Shown: positions 8,170 to 19,408, counted from the stretch's first letter. The stretch: DNA of 64,000 nucleotides from Kangiella sp. HZ709 (GCF_009674675.1 NZ_WKJC01000001.1:1371031-1435030), one strand, 5' to 3'. Notes: a model not told the origin generated them from the sequence alone. Made by a program: numbers and translations.

Positions 8170-9516
8170 ATGATTAAGATTAAAAAAGGCTTAGATTTGC
8201 CCATCGAAGGCAGCCCTGAGCAAACGATCTCAGACGGTGCTACGGTTAAAACCGTCGCTATTCTTGGCGAAGATTATGTGGGTATGAAACCGACCATGCA
8301 CATTCAAGTGGGTGATACGGTAAAAAAAGGCCAACTTATCTTTGAAGACAAGAAAACTCCAGGGGTGAAATTCACTGCCCCCGCTGGAGGCGTTGTGTCG
8401 GCAATCAACCGTGGTGCGAAACGTAAATTATTATCAGTAGTCATTGAAATTTCCCAGCAAGAAGAAGCGGTTACTTTCAATAAGTATTCTTCTGAGCAAT
8501 TAGTCAACTTAGAGCGCCAAGCAATTGTCGATCAAATGGTTGATTCAGGCATGTGGACAGCATTACGTACCCGTCCTTATTCAAAAGTTCCTGAGATTGA
8601 TAGTGAAACTAAAGCCATTTTCGTTTCTGCCATGGATACAAACCCATTATCAGCGGATCCAGAAGTTGTGATCGCTCAAAACGCAGAAGCGTTCAATCAA
8701 GGTCTCTCTATTTTAACCAGCTTATCTTCAGGCAAAGTTTTCGTTGGAACTAGAGTGAGCTCAGGTCTAGATCAGTTTGAGCACCCTAAAGTTCAGTACG
8801 AATCTTTTTCTGGTCCACATCCAGCAGGCAACGTAGGAACCCACATTCACTTCTTATACCCTGCTGCAGCCGATAACACGGTTTGGCATATAGGTTATCA
8901 AGATGTGATTGCGCTGGCTAAATTGTTTACTAGTGGTGAGTTATACGCTGATCGTGTGGTTGCTTTAGGCGGCACGATGATTAAAAAGCCTCACCTTATT
9001 AAAGCTCGCGTTGGCGCCAATATTGACGAGCTGTTAGTAGGCGAAGAAACCGATGCTGACAACCGTCACCTATCTGGCTCTGTGTTAAATGGTTTTCACG
9101 CTATTGACTCACGCGCTTACTTAGGTCGTTTCCATAATCAAATCACCGTGATCCGTGAAGGTCGAGAAAAAGAATTCTTTGGCTGGGCTATGCCTGGTGC
9201 TAATAAGTTCTCTGTTACTCGTGCCTTTATTTCTGCTTTCTTCCCTAAGAAGAGCTATGAAATGACCACGACAACCGGCGGTTCTGAACGTGCCATTATG
9301 CCAATCGGTTTGTACGAGCGTGTTATGCCTTTAGATATTTTGCCGACTCAATTGATTCGTGCATTAGTCACTGGCGATACCGATACTGCTCAGCAGTTAG
9401 GCGCACTAGAACTTGATGAAGAAGATTTAGCTTTATGTACTTTTGTTTGCCCAGGCAAATATGAGTTCGGCCCAATTCTTCGTGAAAATCTGACTAAGAT
9501 TGAAAAAGAAGGATAA
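8170..9516 (+). CDS. nqrA: Na+-translocating NADH:quinone reductase subunit A
   Basis: NqrA is the soluble cytoplasmic subunit of the sodium pump that oxidises NADH with ubiquinone and exports Na+. It belongs to the NqrA/RnfC family, with an N-terminal barrel-sandwich region ([16 protein letters not shown], then FTAPAGGVV). Its 448 residues match the usual length. It is first in the plus-strand nqrABCDEF operon, with nqrB 14 bases downstream. Confidence 0.97.
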   Translation: MIKIKKGLDLPIEGSPEQTISDGATVKTVAILGEDYVGMKPTMHIQVGDTVKKGQLIFEDKKTPGVKFTAPAGGVVSAINRGAKRKLLSVVIEISQQEEAVTFNKYSSEQLVNLERQAIVDQMVDSGMWTALRTRPYSKVPEIDSETKAIFVSAMDTNPLSADPEVVIAQNAEAFNQGLSILTSLSSGKVFVGTRVSSGLDQFEHPKVQYESFSGPHPAGNVGTHIHFLYPAAADNTVWHIGYQDVIALAKLFTSGELYADRVVALGGTMIKKPHLIKARVGANIDELLVGEETDADNRHLSGSVLNGFHAIDSRAYLGRFHNQITVIREGREKEFFGWAMPGANKFSVTRAFISAFFPKKSYEMTTTTGGSERAIMPIGLYERVMPLDILPTQLIRALVTGDTDTAQQLGALELDEEDLALCTFVCPGKYEFGPILRENLTKIEKEG

Positions 9517-9530
9517 GGGGAAGGTTCAGT

Positions 9531-10736
9531 ATGGGATTAAAGACTTTTATTGAAAAAATTGAGCCGCATTTTGAGAAAGGCGGCAAGTGGGAGAAATGGT
9601 ACGCGCTTTACGAAGCAGCAGCGACTATCTTCTATACGCCAGGTCATGTTACGACCAATGGCTCTCACGTGCGCGATAATATCGATTTGAAACGCATCAT
9701 GATCATGGTTTGGCTCGCTACTTTCCCAGCCATGTTCTTTGGTATGTGGAATATCGGTTATCAAGCGCAACTAGGTGTTATTAACGGCTTAAGTTTGCCG
9801 GATATGTGGCAAGTTGGCTTCTTCGAGTTCTTCGGCGGCGCTATTACTGCAGATACCGGGATCTTCGGCTTAATGTTCTACGGTTCTTGCTTCTTCTTAC
9901 CGGTATACGCTACTACCTTTATTGTTGGTGGTTTCTGGGAAGTATTGTTTGCCAGCGTCCGTGGTCATGAGATCAACGAAGGCTTCTTTGTTACCTCGAT
10001 TTTATTTGCACTAATTCTACCGGCAACCATTCCTTTATGGCAGGTTGCATTAGGTATTACTTTTGGTGTAGTTGTTGCCAAAGAGATCTTTGGTGGCACA
10101 GGTAAAAACTTCATGAACCCTGCATTAGCAGGACGTGCTTTCTTATTCTTCGCTTACCCAACGGATATCTCTGGTACTGAAGTTTGGGCCGCAGTCGACG
10201 GTTTCTCAAGCGCCACTCCGTTGGCCGCTGCTGCTGCAGGTTCCATTACCGATTACAGCATTAACCAAAGCTGGTGGGATGCTTTCTTTGGCTTTATTCC
10301 TGGCTCTATGGGTGAAACTTCTACCTTAATGGTAATGCTCGGTGGTTTATTTATTATTGCGGCACGTATTGCTTCATGGCGCATCGTGCTAGGTGTAATG
10401 CTAGGTATGGTTGCTTCATCACTGTTGCTTAACTTCATAGGCAGTGATACCAACCCAATGTTTGCTATGCCTTGGTATTGGCACTTAGTCGTAGGTGGTT
10501 TTGCCTTTGGTATGTTCTTTATGGCTACCGACCCAGTTTCAGCATCCTTAACCAATAAAGGGAAATGGTACTTTGGTGCCTTGATTGGTGTAATGGTAGT
10601 TCTGATCCGTGTGGTTAACCCTGCATTCCCAGAAGGGATTATGTTAGCTATTTTATTCGCTAACTTATTCGCACCTTTAATTGACCATTTCGTGGTTCAA
10701 TCCAATATCAAACGGAGGGCTCGTCGTCATGTCTAG
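9531..10736 (+). CDS. nqrB: Na+-translocating NADH:quinone reductase subunit B
   Basis: NqrB is a large membrane subunit that carries covalent FMN on a threonine and also riboflavin. The flavinylation threonine is in FSSATPLA, around residue 230, and many hydrophobic helices follow the cytoplasmic N-terminus. [17 protein letters not shown] is a family signature. At 401 residues it has the usual size. The last codons overlap the nqrC start by 8 bases. ApbE, encoded downstream, would attach the FMN. Confidence 0.97.
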   Translation: MGLKTFIEKIEPHFEKGGKWEKWYALYEAAATIFYTPGHVTTNGSHVRDNIDLKRIMIMVWLATFPAMFFGMWNIGYQAQLGVINGLSLPDMWQVGFFEFFGGAITADTGIFGLMFYGSCFFLPVYATTFIVGGFWEVLFASVRGHEINEGFFVTSILFALILPATIPLWQVALGITFGVVVAKEIFGGTGKNFMNPALAGRAFLFFAYPTDISGTEVWAAVDGFSSATPLAAAAAGSITDYSINQSWWDAFFGFIPGSMGETSTLMVMLGGLFIIAARIASWRIVLGVMLGMVASSLLLNFIGSDTNPMFAMPWYWHLVVGGFAFGMFFMATDPVSASLTNKGKWYFGALIGVMVVLIRVVNPAFPEGIMLAILFANLFAPLIDHFVVQSNIKRRARRHV

Positions 10737-11487
10737 TAAAGAAAGTCCTACTAAAACTATTGTTGTTGCTTTGCTTTTAAGCTTGGTGTGTTCGGTGGTA
10801 GTTTCAACTGCTGCGATCAAACTTAAGCCAATGCAGGAAAAAAACAAAGCCTTAGATAAAAAGCGAAATATTTTAGTCGCTGCCGGCATGATTGAAGCAG
10901 GCTCTTCAGCCAGCGTTGAAGACTTATTCAGCCAAGTTGAATCTAAGTATGTTGATTTAGCGACTGGCTCTTTTGTAGAAGAGCCCGCTGGTTTCGACCA
11001 ACGTGCTTTTGCTAAAAACTCAGCAACTAACTTAAAGTTAACTGCTAGCCAAGACTTAGGCGGTATCGGCACTCGCTCGCAAGTTGCTCACGTTTATATG
11101 GTAAAGAAAGACGGTCAACTTGATAGCATCATTTTGCCAATCCACGGTAAAGGCTTATTCTCGACTTTGTACGGTTTTATCGCTTTAGATAAAGACTTAC
11201 AAACGGTAAAAGGCCTCAAATACTATGAACATGGTGAAACGCCAGGTTTGGGCGGTGAAATTGAAAATGCTAATTGGCTGGCTAAGTGGCCTGGTAAGAA
11301 AGTGCTAGACCCAAAGGGCGAGCCAGTTATTACACTTGTTAAAAACGTCGCTGACGATAATAACGAAGTGGATGCGCTATCTGGTGCCACTTGGACTACC
11401 AATGGTGTTGAAGGCATGATTCGCTTTTGGTTAGGCGATGATGGCTTTGGTCCATTCTTAGATAAAGTAAGAGCGGGGGAAATTTAA
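10729..11487 (+). CDS. nqrC: Na+-translocating NADH:quinone reductase subunit C
   Basis: NqrC carries the second covalent FMN on a periplasmic domain anchored by one N-terminal helix (about 10-30). The FMN-acceptor threonine is in LSGATWTT near residue 225, within the FMN-binding domain that begins at [14 protein letters not shown]. The ATG at 10729 is preceded by GGAGGG and gives 252 residues; a longer TTG-initiated frame from 10681 is unlikely. The gene overlaps nqrB by 8 bases. Confidence 0.96.
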   Translation: MSSKESPTKTIVVALLLSLVCSVVVSTAAIKLKPMQEKNKALDKKRNILVAAGMIEAGSSASVEDLFSQVESKYVDLATGSFVEEPAGFDQRAFAKNSATNLKLTASQDLGGIGTRSQVAHVYMVKKDGQLDSIILPIHGKGLFSTLYGFIALDKDLQTVKGLKYYEHGETPGLGGEIENANWLAKWPGKKVLDPKGEPVITLVKNVADDNNEVDALSGATWTTNGVEGMIRFWLGDDGFGPFLDKVRAGEI

Positions 11488-11488
11488 A

Positions 11489-12124
11489 ATGGCTTTTGAT
11501 AAACAAGAAGCTAAATCGGTTTTATTAGGGCCGATCTTTAATAACAACCCTATCGCCTTACAGGTTTTAGGTATTTGTTCAGCTTTAGCGGTAACCGTTA
11601 AGTTAGAAACTGCTTTCGTAATGAGTTTAGCCTTGACGGCAGTTGTAGCCTTTTCAAACTTATTAATCAGTTTGATCCGTCACCACATTCCTTCAAGCAT
11701 TCGTATCATCGTACAGATGACGATTATTGCTTCATTGGTAATTATGGTTGACCAAATTTTGAAAGCTTATGCCTATGAAGTTTCAAAACAGTTAGCGGTA
11801 TTTGTTGGTTTGATTATTACCAACTGTATCGTTATGGGACGTGCCGAAGCTTATGCCATGAAAAATGGTCCGGTTATGAGCTTCCTTGATGGTATCGGTA
11901 ACGGTTTAGGCTATTCGATTTTGTTAATCGTGGTTGCTTTCTTCCGCGAACTATTCGGTTCAGGCAAGTTATGGGGACAAACCATCTTCCAAACCGTTTC
12001 TGATGGTGGCTGGTATCAAACTAATGGCTTGCTGCTATTACCGGCAAGTTCATTCTTTATTATTGGTTTACTGATCTGGGCGCTGAGAACATGGAAAACT
12101 GATCAAGTCGAGGAGAAAGAATAA
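11489..12124 (+). CDS. nqrD: Na+-translocating NADH:quinone reductase subunit D
   Basis: NqrD is one of two related polytopic membrane subunits, NqrD and NqrE, that hold a [2Fe-2S] cluster within the membrane and form part of the sodium path. About six hydrophobic segments are visible. The motif [17 protein letters not shown] contains the conserved cysteine, and [10 protein letters not shown] follows. It overlaps nqrE by one base (TAATG). Confidence 0.96.
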   Translation: MAFDKQEAKSVLLGPIFNNNPIALQVLGICSALAVTVKLETAFVMSLALTAVVAFSNLLISLIRHHIPSSIRIIVQMTIIASLVIMVDQILKAYAYEVSKQLAVFVGLIITNCIVMGRAEAYAMKNGPVMSFLDGIGNGLGYSILLIVVAFFRELFGSGKLWGQTIFQTVSDGGWYQTNGLLLLPASSFFIIGLLIWALRTWKTDQVEEKE

Positions 12125-12732
12125 TGGAACATTATATTTCTTTATTTGTACGTGCGGTTTTTGTTGAAAACTTAGCCTTATCATTCCTACTTGGGATGTG
12201 TACTTTCCTGGCAGTATCTAAGAAAGTACAAACCTCGATTGGCTTAGGTATTGCAGTGATCGTGGTGCAAACCATTACCGTTCCAGTCAACAATTTATTA
12301 TTGAATAACTTATTGGCTGAAGGCGCTTTAACTTGGGCAGGTTTTCCTGAAGCAGACTTAAGCTTCTTAGGCTTGATTGTCTACATTGGCGTTATCGCGG
12401 CAGTTGTACAAATCCTCGAGATGACTTTGGATAAGTTCTTCCCAGCGCTTTATCAATCACTAGGTATCTTCCTACCATTGATTACTGTGAACTGCGCCAT
12501 CATGGGTGGTTCATTATTTATGGTTGAACGTGATTACAATTTATCCGAATCTGTAGTATTTGGATTAGGTTCTGGTTTCGGCTGGGCATTAGCGATTGCG
12601 GCCTTAGCTGGTATTCGCGAAAAAATGAAATACTCTGATGTTCCAGATGGTTTACGCGGTTTAGGTATCACCTTTATCGTCGTTGGCTTGATGGCGTTAG
12701 GATTCATGTCATTTACCGGCATTAAGCTGTAA
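12124..12732 (+). CDS. nqrE: Na+-translocating NADH:quinone reductase subunit E
   Basis: NqrE is the paralogue of NqrD with inverted topology. It has six hydrophobic segments and the conserved [14 protein letters not shown] motif, whose cysteine is a ligand of the membrane [2Fe-2S] cluster, followed by [11 protein letters not shown]. Its 202 residues are typical. Translation is coupled to nqrD by the overlapping stop and start codons. Confidence 0.96.
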   Translation: MEHYISLFVRAVFVENLALSFLLGMCTFLAVSKKVQTSIGLGIAVIVVQTITVPVNNLLLNNLLAEGALTWAGFPEADLSFLGLIVYIGVIAAVVQILEMTLDKFFPALYQSLGIFLPLITVNCAIMGGSLFMVERDYNLSESVVFGLGSGFGWALAIAALAGIREKMKYSDVPDGLRGLGITFIVVGLMALGFMSFTGIKL

Positions 12733-12743
12733 GGGGAATTCTA

Positions 12744-13970
12744 ATGAATGAAATTATTTTAGGTGTTGCTTTATTCACAGCTGTAATTTTTGCACTGGTA
12801 TTAATTATTTTAATTGCTCGTAAGCAGCTAGTTAGTACTGGCGATGTGGTCATTGATATCAATGGCGATTCGGACAAAGCTATTACTGTGCAGGCTGGTG
12901 GCAAGTTGCTTGGCGCTCTAGCAGACTCTGGTATTTTCGTATCATCTGCTTGCGGCGGCGGCGGCACTTGTGGTCAATGTATCTGTAAAGTAACCGATGG
13001 TGGCGGCTCTATTTTGCCTACCGAAGAAAGTCATATTAATAAGCGTGAAGCTGCTGAAGGTTATCGTTTATCATGTCAGGTTGCCGTTAAACAAGACATG
13101 AAAATCGAAGTGCCAGAAGAAGTCTTCGGCACTAAGAAATGGGAATGTGAGGTTATCTCTAATGAAAACAAAGCAACTTTCATTAAAGAATTAAAACTGA
13201 AAATTCCTAACGGTGAAAGCGTACCTTTCCGTGCCGGTGGTTATATTCAGATCGAAGCCCCTGCTTATAAGTTAAAGTATTCTGAGTTTGATGTTGAAGA
13301 AGAATACCAAGAAGACTGGAACCGCTTTAAGTTGTTTGATATTGAAGCCGAAACGAAGGAAGAAACAATTCGTGCTTACTCAATGGCGAACTATCCTTTA
13401 GAAGAAGGCATTATCATGCTAAACGTGCGTATTGCGACTCCGCCTCCGCGCGACATGTCTTTGCCAGCAGGTAAAATGTCTTCTTATATCTTCAACCTTA
13501 AACCTGGTGATAAAGTTACTATTTCTGGACCTTATGGTGAATTCTTTGCTAAAGAGACTGAAGCTGAAATGGTATTCGTGGGTGGCGGTGCTGGTATGGC
13601 CCCAATGCGTTCGCATATTTTCGATCAACTTCGTCGCATCAAAACTAACCGTAAAGTCAGCTTTTGGTACGGTGCTCGTTCAGTCCGTGAAATGTTCTAT
13701 GTAGAAGATTTCGATATGTTAGCTAACGAAAATGATAACTTTGATTGGCATGTAGCTTTATCGGATCCACAACCCGAAGATAACTGGGAAGGTTATACAG
13801 GTTTTATCCATAATGTCCTTTTGGAAAATTATCTAAAGGATCACCCTGCTCCTGAAGACTGTGAGTTTTATATGTGTGGTCCGCCAATGATGAATGCTGC
13901 TGTTATTCAAATGTTGGAAGACTTGGGGGTTGAGCGTGAGAATATCTTATTGGATGATTTCGGTGGCTAG
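12744..13970 (+). CDS. nqrF: Na+-translocating NADH:quinone reductase subunit F
   Basis: NqrF is the NADH-oxidising entry subunit. One N-terminal helix (about 3-24) anchors it. A ferredoxin domain has its four [2Fe-2S] cysteines at 70, 76, 79 and 111 ([11 protein letters not shown], then LSC). The FAD-binding RAYSMANYP and the NADH-binding [12 protein letters not shown] lie in the ferredoxin-reductase half. The 408 residues and cysteine numbering fit known NqrF proteins. It ends the nqrABCDEF run and is followed by a hairpin terminator. Confidence 0.97.
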   Translation: MNEIILGVALFTAVIFALVLIILIARKQLVSTGDVVIDINGDSDKAITVQAGGKLLGALADSGIFVSSACGGGGTCGQCICKVTDGGGSILPTEESHINKREAAEGYRLSCQVAVKQDMKIEVPEEVFGTKKWECEVISNENKATFIKELKLKIPNGESVPFRAGGYIQIEAPAYKLKYSEFDVEEEYQEDWNRFKLFDIEAETKEETIRAYSMANYPLEEGIIMLNVRIATPPPRDMSLPAGKMSSYIFNLKPGDKVTISGPYGEFFAKETEAEMVFVGGGAGMAPMRSHIFDQLRRIKTNRKVSFWYGARSVREMFYVEDFDMLANENDNFDWHVALSDPQPEDNWEGYTGFIHNVLLENYLKDHPAPEDCEFYMCGPPMMNAAVIQMLEDLGVERENILLDDFGG

Positions 13971-14014
13971 GTTTCACTAAAACACTAGCTAACAAAATAT
14001 TCAAAGTTCAGTTA

Positions 14015-14046
14015 AAATAGGCGGCTTATAGCTGCCTATTTTTTTG
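14015..14046 (+). terminator. Terminator after nqrF
   Basis: The arms AAATAGGC and GCCTATTT, extended by an imperfect inner stem, are followed by a run of seven T on the plus strand. It ends just before the apbE start, so apbE is expressed either by readthrough or from its own weak promoter. Confidence 0.85.
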
Positions 14047-14050
14047 CCTG

Positions 14051-15070
14051 ATGATTATGACAATTCGTAAATCTTTTTTTTCACTCTTTATTATTTTTGT
14101 TTTTAGTAGCTGCTCTAATCAGGCTGATTATAAAAAAATCATTGGTTCTACTATGGGCACTAGCTATAGTATTATCGCTAAAGTCACTGACCAAGACATA
14201 CAGCTAATTCATCAGACCATTGAAGCCGAATTAGAAGATATTAACCAACTGATGTCTACCTATGTTCCTAACTCAGAAATCAACCAATTTAATAACCTCA
14301 AGGAAGACTCTTGCTTTAAATTTTCAGAAAAAACATGGCAAGTTCTTTTAGCTTCAAAGCAAATCTATGAAGAAACTGAAGGGGCTTTTGATATTACCCT
14401 TGGTCCGCTTATCTCACGCTGGGGATTTAGTGCCGAAGAGTATCAGCAGCAAGTACCTAATGAGGCCGAAATTAAAGCTCTATTAGCTGTAGTGGGAACA
14501 GATAAACTTGACTTCAATACCCAAGCCCAATGCGTTACTAAATCAATCCCCAGCATGAGCATCAACCTTTCTGCGATTGCAAAAGGCTATGCAGTAGATC
14601 AGTTGGCGAAAATTTTAGAAGAGAACAATATACAGGACTATCTTGTTGAAATTGGCGGCGAAGTTAAAGCAAAAGGATTAAAGCAGAACCGCCTCAATTG
14701 GAAAATAGCTGTTGAGAAACCTTCTAACAATGTGAATCGAAACCAATCAGTGGTAGTGAACCTATTTAATATTTCTATCGCTACTTCGGGTGACTATAGA
14801 AACTATTATGAAGTTGATGGCAAGCGCTTTTCCCATACCATAGATCCGACAAGTGGCTTTCCGGTAAAGCATAATCTCACCTCTATTTCAGTGTTACATC
14901 CCAGCAATATGTATGCAGACGCTTATGCGACCGCGCTCAATGTATTGGGTCAAGAGAAAGCTTATGCATTTGCTGAACAGCACAATTTAGCTATTTATAC
15001 GATTACCCAACAATCAGATACTCCTAAGACACGCTCAAATAATCGCTTTGACGCCTATATAAGCCGTTGA
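14051..15070 (+). CDS. apbE: FAD:protein FMN transferase (flavinyltransferase lipoprotein)
   Basis: ApbE moves FMN from FAD to threonine residues of target proteins, here presumably NqrB and NqrC, on the periplasmic face. The N-terminus is a lipoprotein signal peptide with cysteine at about residue 18 (FVFSSC). Family motifs are GSTMGTSYSI, LSAIAKGYAVD, LVEIGGEVKAKG, the SHTIDPTSGFPV region and ADAYATAL. The first ATG and a second one two codons later are both possible starts, and neither has a good ribosome-binding site. Placement after nqrF is the usual arrangement. Confidence 0.95.
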   Translation: MIMTIRKSFFSLFIIFVFSSCSNQADYKKIIGSTMGTSYSIIAKVTDQDIQLIHQTIEAELEDINQLMSTYVPNSEINQFNNLKEDSCFKFSEKTWQVLLASKQIYEETEGAFDITLGPLISRWGFSAEEYQQQVPNEAEIKALLAVVGTDKLDFNTQAQCVTKSIPSMSINLSAIAKGYAVDQLAKILEENNIQDYLVEIGGEVKAKGLKQNRLNWKIAVEKPSNNVNRNQSVVVNLFNISIATSGDYRNYYEVDGKRFSHTIDPTSGFPVKHNLTSISVLHPSNMYADAYATALNVLGQEKAYAFAEQHNLAIYTITQQSDTPKTRSNNRFDAYISR

Positions 15071-15114
15071 GGAGTGTGTTAAAATATATTCAATCAACAC
15101 AATAGAGTTTTTCC

Positions 15115-15330
15115 GTGGATACTTTTCTACTAGCATTTATACTATTCGCCGTTGTTATTCTTATAATGGCAATAGGCTATATTATACAAAATAAACGCAT
15201 CAGTGGCAGTTGTGGAGGACTAGATGCTTTGGGTATCGAAAAAGCATGCGATTGCGAGAAACCTTGTGCTAAAAAGCGCGCCCGTTTAAGAAATGAGCGA
15301 CGCTTAAATATTCAAATTCTTGAAGATTAA
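15115..15330 (+). CDS. nqrM: NQR maturation factor NqrM
   Basis: NqrM (DUF539) is a small membrane protein needed to assemble the intramembrane iron centre of NQR. One N-terminal helix (about 4-24) is followed by the conserved cysteine cluster GSCGGLDALGIEKACDCEKPC and a basic tail. The GTG at 15115 is the only start that keeps the helix intact. It lies 44 bases after apbE, the usual nqrF-apbE-nqrM order. Confidence 0.94.
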   Translation: MDTFLLAFILFAVVILIMAIGYIIQNKRISGSCGGLDALGIEKACDCEKPCAKKRARLRNERRLNIQILED

Positions 15331-15350
15331 CTTATTAGTTTATAACTAAC

Positions 15351-15758
15351 TTATTCCCAATTCACGCCTATGAATTGCAAGGCTTTCAAGATCGATTGCC
15401 TTGAGATCATGCCTACCAATTGGCTTTTTTCGACAACTGGGTACATACGACAATTATCTTGCAAAAAACGTTCTGCGACATCGGCTATACTGTCGTCAGG
15501 ATGACAGCTTCGGACGTCTTTAGTCATTCGATCCATCACCCTATCACCTAAGTCACCATGATAAATTGCGCTTAGAACCGTATGTAAACAGTCTTTTTCT
15601 GATAAGAAGCCAATCAGCCTGTTATGGTCATCAAGCACGGGAGCACCTGTTAACCTATACTCAAGCATTGTTTGAGCGGCCTCAATAACATCAGTTTCAG
15701 GCGCTAATGTAATCATGGCTGAGGTCATATAATCTCTTACTGCAACGGACTTTAGCAT
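15351..15758 (-). CDS. Tandem CBS-domain protein
   Basis: The 135-residue protein consists only of two CBS domains (about 8-62 and 75-133), a module that usually binds adenine nucleotides. VRDYMTSAMITLAPE starts the first and VMDRMTKDVRSCHPDD the second. There is no attached enzyme or channel, so the regulated partner is unknown. It is transcribed convergently with nqrM, with 20 bases between the stops. Confidence 0.85.
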   Translation of the reverse strand: MLKSVAVRDYMTSAMITLAPETDVIEAAQTMLEYRLTGAPVLDDHNRLIGFLSEKDCLHTVLSAIYHGDLGDRVMDRMTKDVRSCHPDDSIADVAERFLQDNCRMYPVVEKSQLVGMISRQSILKALQFIGVNWE

Positions 15759-15858
15759 TGGTAACTCCTGTTATACATTCTATGACAACTGTTTGATCTT
15801 AAAGAATATTCTTATTGTGTCTTTTGATAATAGCTCAATTATTTATTTCAGGCAAAAT

Positions 15859-15882
15859 AAAACCCAGCCGAAGCTGGGTTTT
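15859..15882 (-). terminator. Terminator after the OmpA-family gene
   Basis: This is a perfect 10-base stem, AAAACCCAGC and GCTGGGTTTT, with a four-base loop, ending in T residues on the minus strand. It is 22 bases beyond the OmpA-family stop codon. Confidence 0.9.
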
Positions 15883-15903
15883 AATAACGCTCTAAAATCT
15901 AAA

Positions 15904-17061
15904 TTATTTAGATTCTAAGTTCGCTTCAGCGCGACGGTTAAGTGCACGACCTTCAGCAGTACCATTGTCTGCGATTGGACGAGCTTCACCATAACCTACA
16001 GCTGATAAGCGAGAAGCAGCAATACCAAAGTTGTTTACTAAGTAATCAGCAACAGATTTAGCACGACGCTCTGATAAGCCTTGGTTGTAGCTTGCAGAAC
16101 CAACACTATCAGTATGGCCTTGAATTTCAGCATTTACGTTAGAGAACTGACCTAAGAACTCAGCTACTTTAGCGATTTCTGAAACCATCTCTGGCTTGAT
16201 TGCATATGCGTTAGTGTCAAAGTTCAAACGCATATCAATAACTACTTTTTCAGCCGCTTCAACCACTTCACAACCTTTAGCGTCAACTTTCACGCCTGCA
16301 GCAGTATTTGGACAAGCATCTTGGTAGTCATATACGCCGTCGCCATCTGAATCTACTGGGCAACCATTTGCATCAACACGTGCGCCAGCTGGAGTGCCAG
16401 GACAACGATCGTTCGCATCAATTACGCCATCACCATCAGAATCTTTAGGAGCAGTAGCTGGAGCTTTTACAGGTGCAGCTACAGAATCTCTATGAGTATT
16501 ACCAAAGAAGCCGCCTACACCTACGTACCACATAGTGTCGTCTTGCTCTGCCATTAAGAAATCATAACCTGCTCTTGCAAAGAAATTATCAGAAAAATAG
16601 TGTTGAACACCTAGGCCAACTCGAGTGAAATCTTCATTCTCGAAAGCTACTAATGCTGGTTCTATCGCCGGATCTGCAAACGGACCTTGATAGTCTAAAT
16701 TATATTCACCATAACCAAGTTTGATAAAAGGGTGAGTTGTTAAGTTACCAATCCAATTTGTGTCATTATAAAACACATCAATACCAACAGTATCAAGTTC
16801 AACTTCACCACCAAAAACAAAATTGCTTAGTGTATGATTGCTTTCAGAATAATTTAGCTCAAGCGCCCAATTTGAATTAAATAAATAACCAAAACCAGTA
16901 CCCCAGCCATCGTTATCTACAATTCCGCGCTCAGAATCAGGATCAAAGTTGTTAATATTGAACTGCCCGTAAAATCCATCTCTATCTTTAATTTCACCTT
17001 CACCCGCAAAACCTGCAAAACTAGCAGATAATAAGCAAGCACTTACTAATAACTTCTTCAT
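15904..17061 (-). CDS. OmpA-family outer membrane protein with thrombospondin-type-3 repeats
   Basis: This is a 385-residue outer membrane protein. A signal peptide ends at about residue 19 (AGFA), and an N-terminal eight-strand barrel-like domain covers about 25-195. Two calcium-binding type-3 repeats follow, each beginning DSDGDGV with paired cysteines. The C-terminal OmpA domain, with FDTNAYAIKPEM, GHTDSVGSASYNQGLSERRA and GYGEARPIADN, should bind peptidoglycan. The ATG at 17061 follows AGAGGG. A frame extending to 17148 only adds a cysteine-rich stretch ahead of the signal peptide and is unlikely. It is like OprF-type porins. Confidence 0.93.
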   Translation of the reverse strand: MKKLLVSACLLSASFAGFAGEGEIKDRDGFYGQFNINNFDPDSERGIVDNDGWGTGFGYLFNSNWALELNYSESNHTLSNFVFGGEVELDTVGIDVFYNDTNWIGNLTTHPFIKLGYGEYNLDYQGPFADPAIEPALVAFENEDFTRVGLGVQHYFSDNFFARAGYDFLMAEQDDTMWYVGVGGFFGNTHRDSVAAPVKAPATAPKDSDGDGVIDANDRCPGTPAGARVDANGCPVDSDGDGVYDYQDACPNTAAGVKVDAKGCEVVEAAEKVVIDMRLNFDTNAYAIKPEMVSEIAKVAEFLGQFSNVNAEIQGHTDSVGSASYNQGLSERRAKSVADYLVNNFGIAASRLSAVGYGEARPIADNGTAEGRALNRRAEANLESK

Positions 17062-17194
17062 TTGATTTGCCCTCTCGTGATTAGAAGTATTCCAATTTAT
17101 TTTGAGTAATAATCTACAAGTATACACTAAACAACAACTTGTACACAAAAATTAGGTAAAATTTTCATTACAATTTGTGATTAAGTTGTTGATT

Positions 17195-18520
17195 TTATGC
17201 TACATAAGTGGCTATTTGCTTTGCTTTCTGCTCCGCCACATTCTGTTCCGCAGCTTCTACCATTACTCTAATTAGTGGTTCTGTACCCGAAGCCCGTATT
17301 AAGACCCTTCCAGAGTTTTTCAATTCATTTTCAACTTTCTTGATTTCTTGCTTTAATTTTTCTGAATCCAATGCTTTTTTAGCATTTGTAACCCTGACAT
17401 TAATTAAACATTGTGGAGCCAATGGGTTGTTTCTAGCCCATTGATTTAATTCGTAATTTAATGATTTTAGCGCATGTAATGCCCGTAAAGCGGCTACAAT
17501 ACCGTCACCCGTTGTATTGTGTTCTAAACTAATAACGTGTCCTGATGATTCGCCACCTATAGACCAATTATTCTTTTTTAGTTGTTCCATGACATAGCGG
17601 TCGCCAACATTCGCTCTAACAAAAGGAATGCCTTTATCTTTTAAATTTTGCTCCACCGCAACGTTAGTCATTAAGGTTCCAACCACGCCACCTTTCAACT
17701 GACCACTAACATGCATAGATTCGGCAATCAATTGAACCAGTTGATCGCCATTAACTAGATTTCCTTGCGAATCAATCATCATTACCCGATCCGCATCGCC
17801 ATCAAATGCAATACCTAAATCTGCTTTTTCTTGCAAAACTTTCTGAGCAAGCTGATCTGTATTAGTCGCGCCCACTTCCTTATTAATATTCAAACCGTCG
17901 GGGCTAATACCTATCGAAATTACTTCCGCTCCAAGCTCTTTAAAGACGTAAGGCGCTATGTGGTAGGCAGCCCCATGTGCGCAATCTAAAACGATTTTCG
18001 CACCTTTCAAGCTAAAATCATTGGGAACACTCGCCTTACAAAATTCGATATAACGCGCTGACGCATCTTCAATTCTATAAGCCTTTCCTAACAATTCTGA
18101 AGGCAGTGAATCCATGTCTTGATCTAAATACTTTTCAATTTCCAGCTCTATTTCGTCATTCAATTTAGTTCCATCTTTAGAGAAGAACTTAATACCATTA
18201 TCATGGAATGGGTTATGTGAAGCACTAATGACAATCCCGGCATCAGCTCTAAACGTGCGCGTTAAATAAGCTACTGCAGGTGTCGGCATTGGTCCAACTA
18301 ACAGGCTATCAACACCAGCTGCAGTCAAACCCGCTTCTAGTACTGATTCAAACATATAGCCAGAAATCCTAGTATCCTTGCCAATGACAACTTTGCCCCT
18401 TTGGCTATTTTTAACTAATACCTTACCTGCGGCCCAGCCCAACTTTAAAACAAACTCAGGGGTGATAGGGAATTGACCAACGGTTCCTCGGATACCGTCT
18501 GTACCAAAATATTTACGCAT
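17195..18520 (-). CDS. glmM: Phosphoglucosamine mutase
   Basis: GlmM converts glucosamine 6-phosphate to glucosamine 1-phosphate for UDP-GlcNAc and so for peptidoglycan and lipopolysaccharide. The phosphoserine is in [17 protein letters not shown] near residue 100. The metal-binding loop is DGDADRV, the sugar-binding motif GGESSGH, and the phosphate-binding motif [12 protein letters not shown]. Its 441 residues are normal. It follows folP by 24 bases. Confidence 0.97.
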   Translation of the reverse strand: MRKYFGTDGIRGTVGQFPITPEFVLKLGWAAGKVLVKNSQRGKVVIGKDTRISGYMFESVLEAGLTAAGVDSLLVGPMPTPAVAYLTRTFRADAGIVISASHNPFHDNGIKFFSKDGTKLNDEIELEIEKYLDQDMDSLPSELLGKAYRIEDASARYIEFCKASVPNDFSLKGAKIVLDCAHGAAYHIAPYVFKELGAEVISIGISPDGLNINKEVGATNTDQLAQKVLQEKADLGIAFDGDADRVMMIDSQGNLVNGDQLVQLIAESMHVSGQLKGGVVGTLMTNVAVEQNLKDKGIPFVRANVGDRYVMEQLKKNNWSIGGESSGHVISLEHNTTGDGIVAALRALHALKSLNYELNQWARNNPLAPQCLINVRVTNAKKALDSEKLKQEIKKVENELKNSGRVLIRASGTEPLIRVMVEAAEQNVAEQKAKQIATYVA

Positions 18521-18544
18521 TATTAATCCTACTCTTTGTTATCA

Positions 18545-19366
18545 TTATTCTACTCCATGGTTCTGTTCAATCGCTTTATATACTTCTATTGCTTGTTTTG
18601 TTTCTTTTACATCATGTACTCGCAAGATTTTAGCACCTTTCGAAACCGCTAATAAACCTGCTGAAACGCTAGCCACCATTCTTTCCGCTACGGGTAAATT
18701 CAAGATTTCATCGAACATTCGTTTTCTTGAAACACCGATTAATAAAGGCTGTTCACCAATCAACAATTTAGGTAACTCTTGTAGCAATCGACAATTATGC
18801 TCAAGATTCTTGCCAAAGCCAATACCGGGATCCAAACAAATTCTACTCTTGTCTATCCCTTTATTGGCACAAGCGACTAAGCGCTCTTTAAAGAAGTCGA
18901 TGACATCAGAGACAACATCATTATATTGAGGAGAGTCTTGCATCGTTCTGGGCTGGCCTTGCATATGCATTAAACATACTTCCACCTTCGTTTTAGCCAC
19001 AAGATCCAAAGCACCCTCTTCTTGCAAAGCCCGCACATCATTGATCATTGAAGCACCAGCACTTATAGCTTCTGCCATAACCGCCGCCTTGGAAGTATCT
19101 ACCGATATGGCTACATCTAAATCTTTTAGTGCTTCAATTAAAGGAATCACTCGATCAAGTTCTTCTGCTACAGTTACAGGTGCCGCACCAGGCCGCGTAG
19201 ACTCACCACCAATATCCAGCACGTCGGCACCTTCTGCGATCATTTTCGCTGCCTGCTTGACCGCCAAGTCTTTATCTAAGAATAAACCCCCATCCGAAAA
19301 TGAATCTGGAGTTACATTTAAAATACCCATCACTAAAGGGCCTGGCTTTTTTAAAATAGATTGCAT
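18545..19366 (-). CDS. folP: Dihydropteroate synthase
   Basis: FolP condenses p-aminobenzoate with dihydropterin pyrophosphate in folate synthesis and is the sulphonamide target. Signatures are MGILNVTPDSFSDGG, IGGESTRPGA and LDPGIGFGKN, ending with the GVSRKRM region. Its 273 residues are typical. It lies between ftsH and glmM as in most gammaproteobacteria, although a terminator-like hairpin precedes it. Confidence 0.97.
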   Translation of the reverse strand: MQSILKKPGPLVMGILNVTPDSFSDGGLFLDKDLAVKQAAKMIAEGADVLDIGGESTRPGAAPVTVAEELDRVIPLIEALKDLDVAISVDTSKAAVMAEAISAGASMINDVRALQEEGALDLVAKTKVEVCLMHMQGQPRTMQDSPQYNDVVSDVIDFFKERLVACANKGIDKSRICLDPGIGFGKNLEHNCRLLQELPKLLIGEQPLLIGVSRKRMFDEILNLPVAERMVASVSAGLLAVSKGAKILRVHDVKETKQAIEVYKAIEQNHGVE

Positions 19367-19408
19367 TGCTAGTATTCTTTTAATTTCTTTCTTAATTTAC
19401 GCACCATT

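Noticed and set aside
17062-17148. N-terminal extension of the OmpA-family protein
   Set aside because: It places a cysteine-rich, non-conserved stretch ahead of a perfect signal peptide, and a Shine-Dalgarno-like site supports the ATG at 17061.
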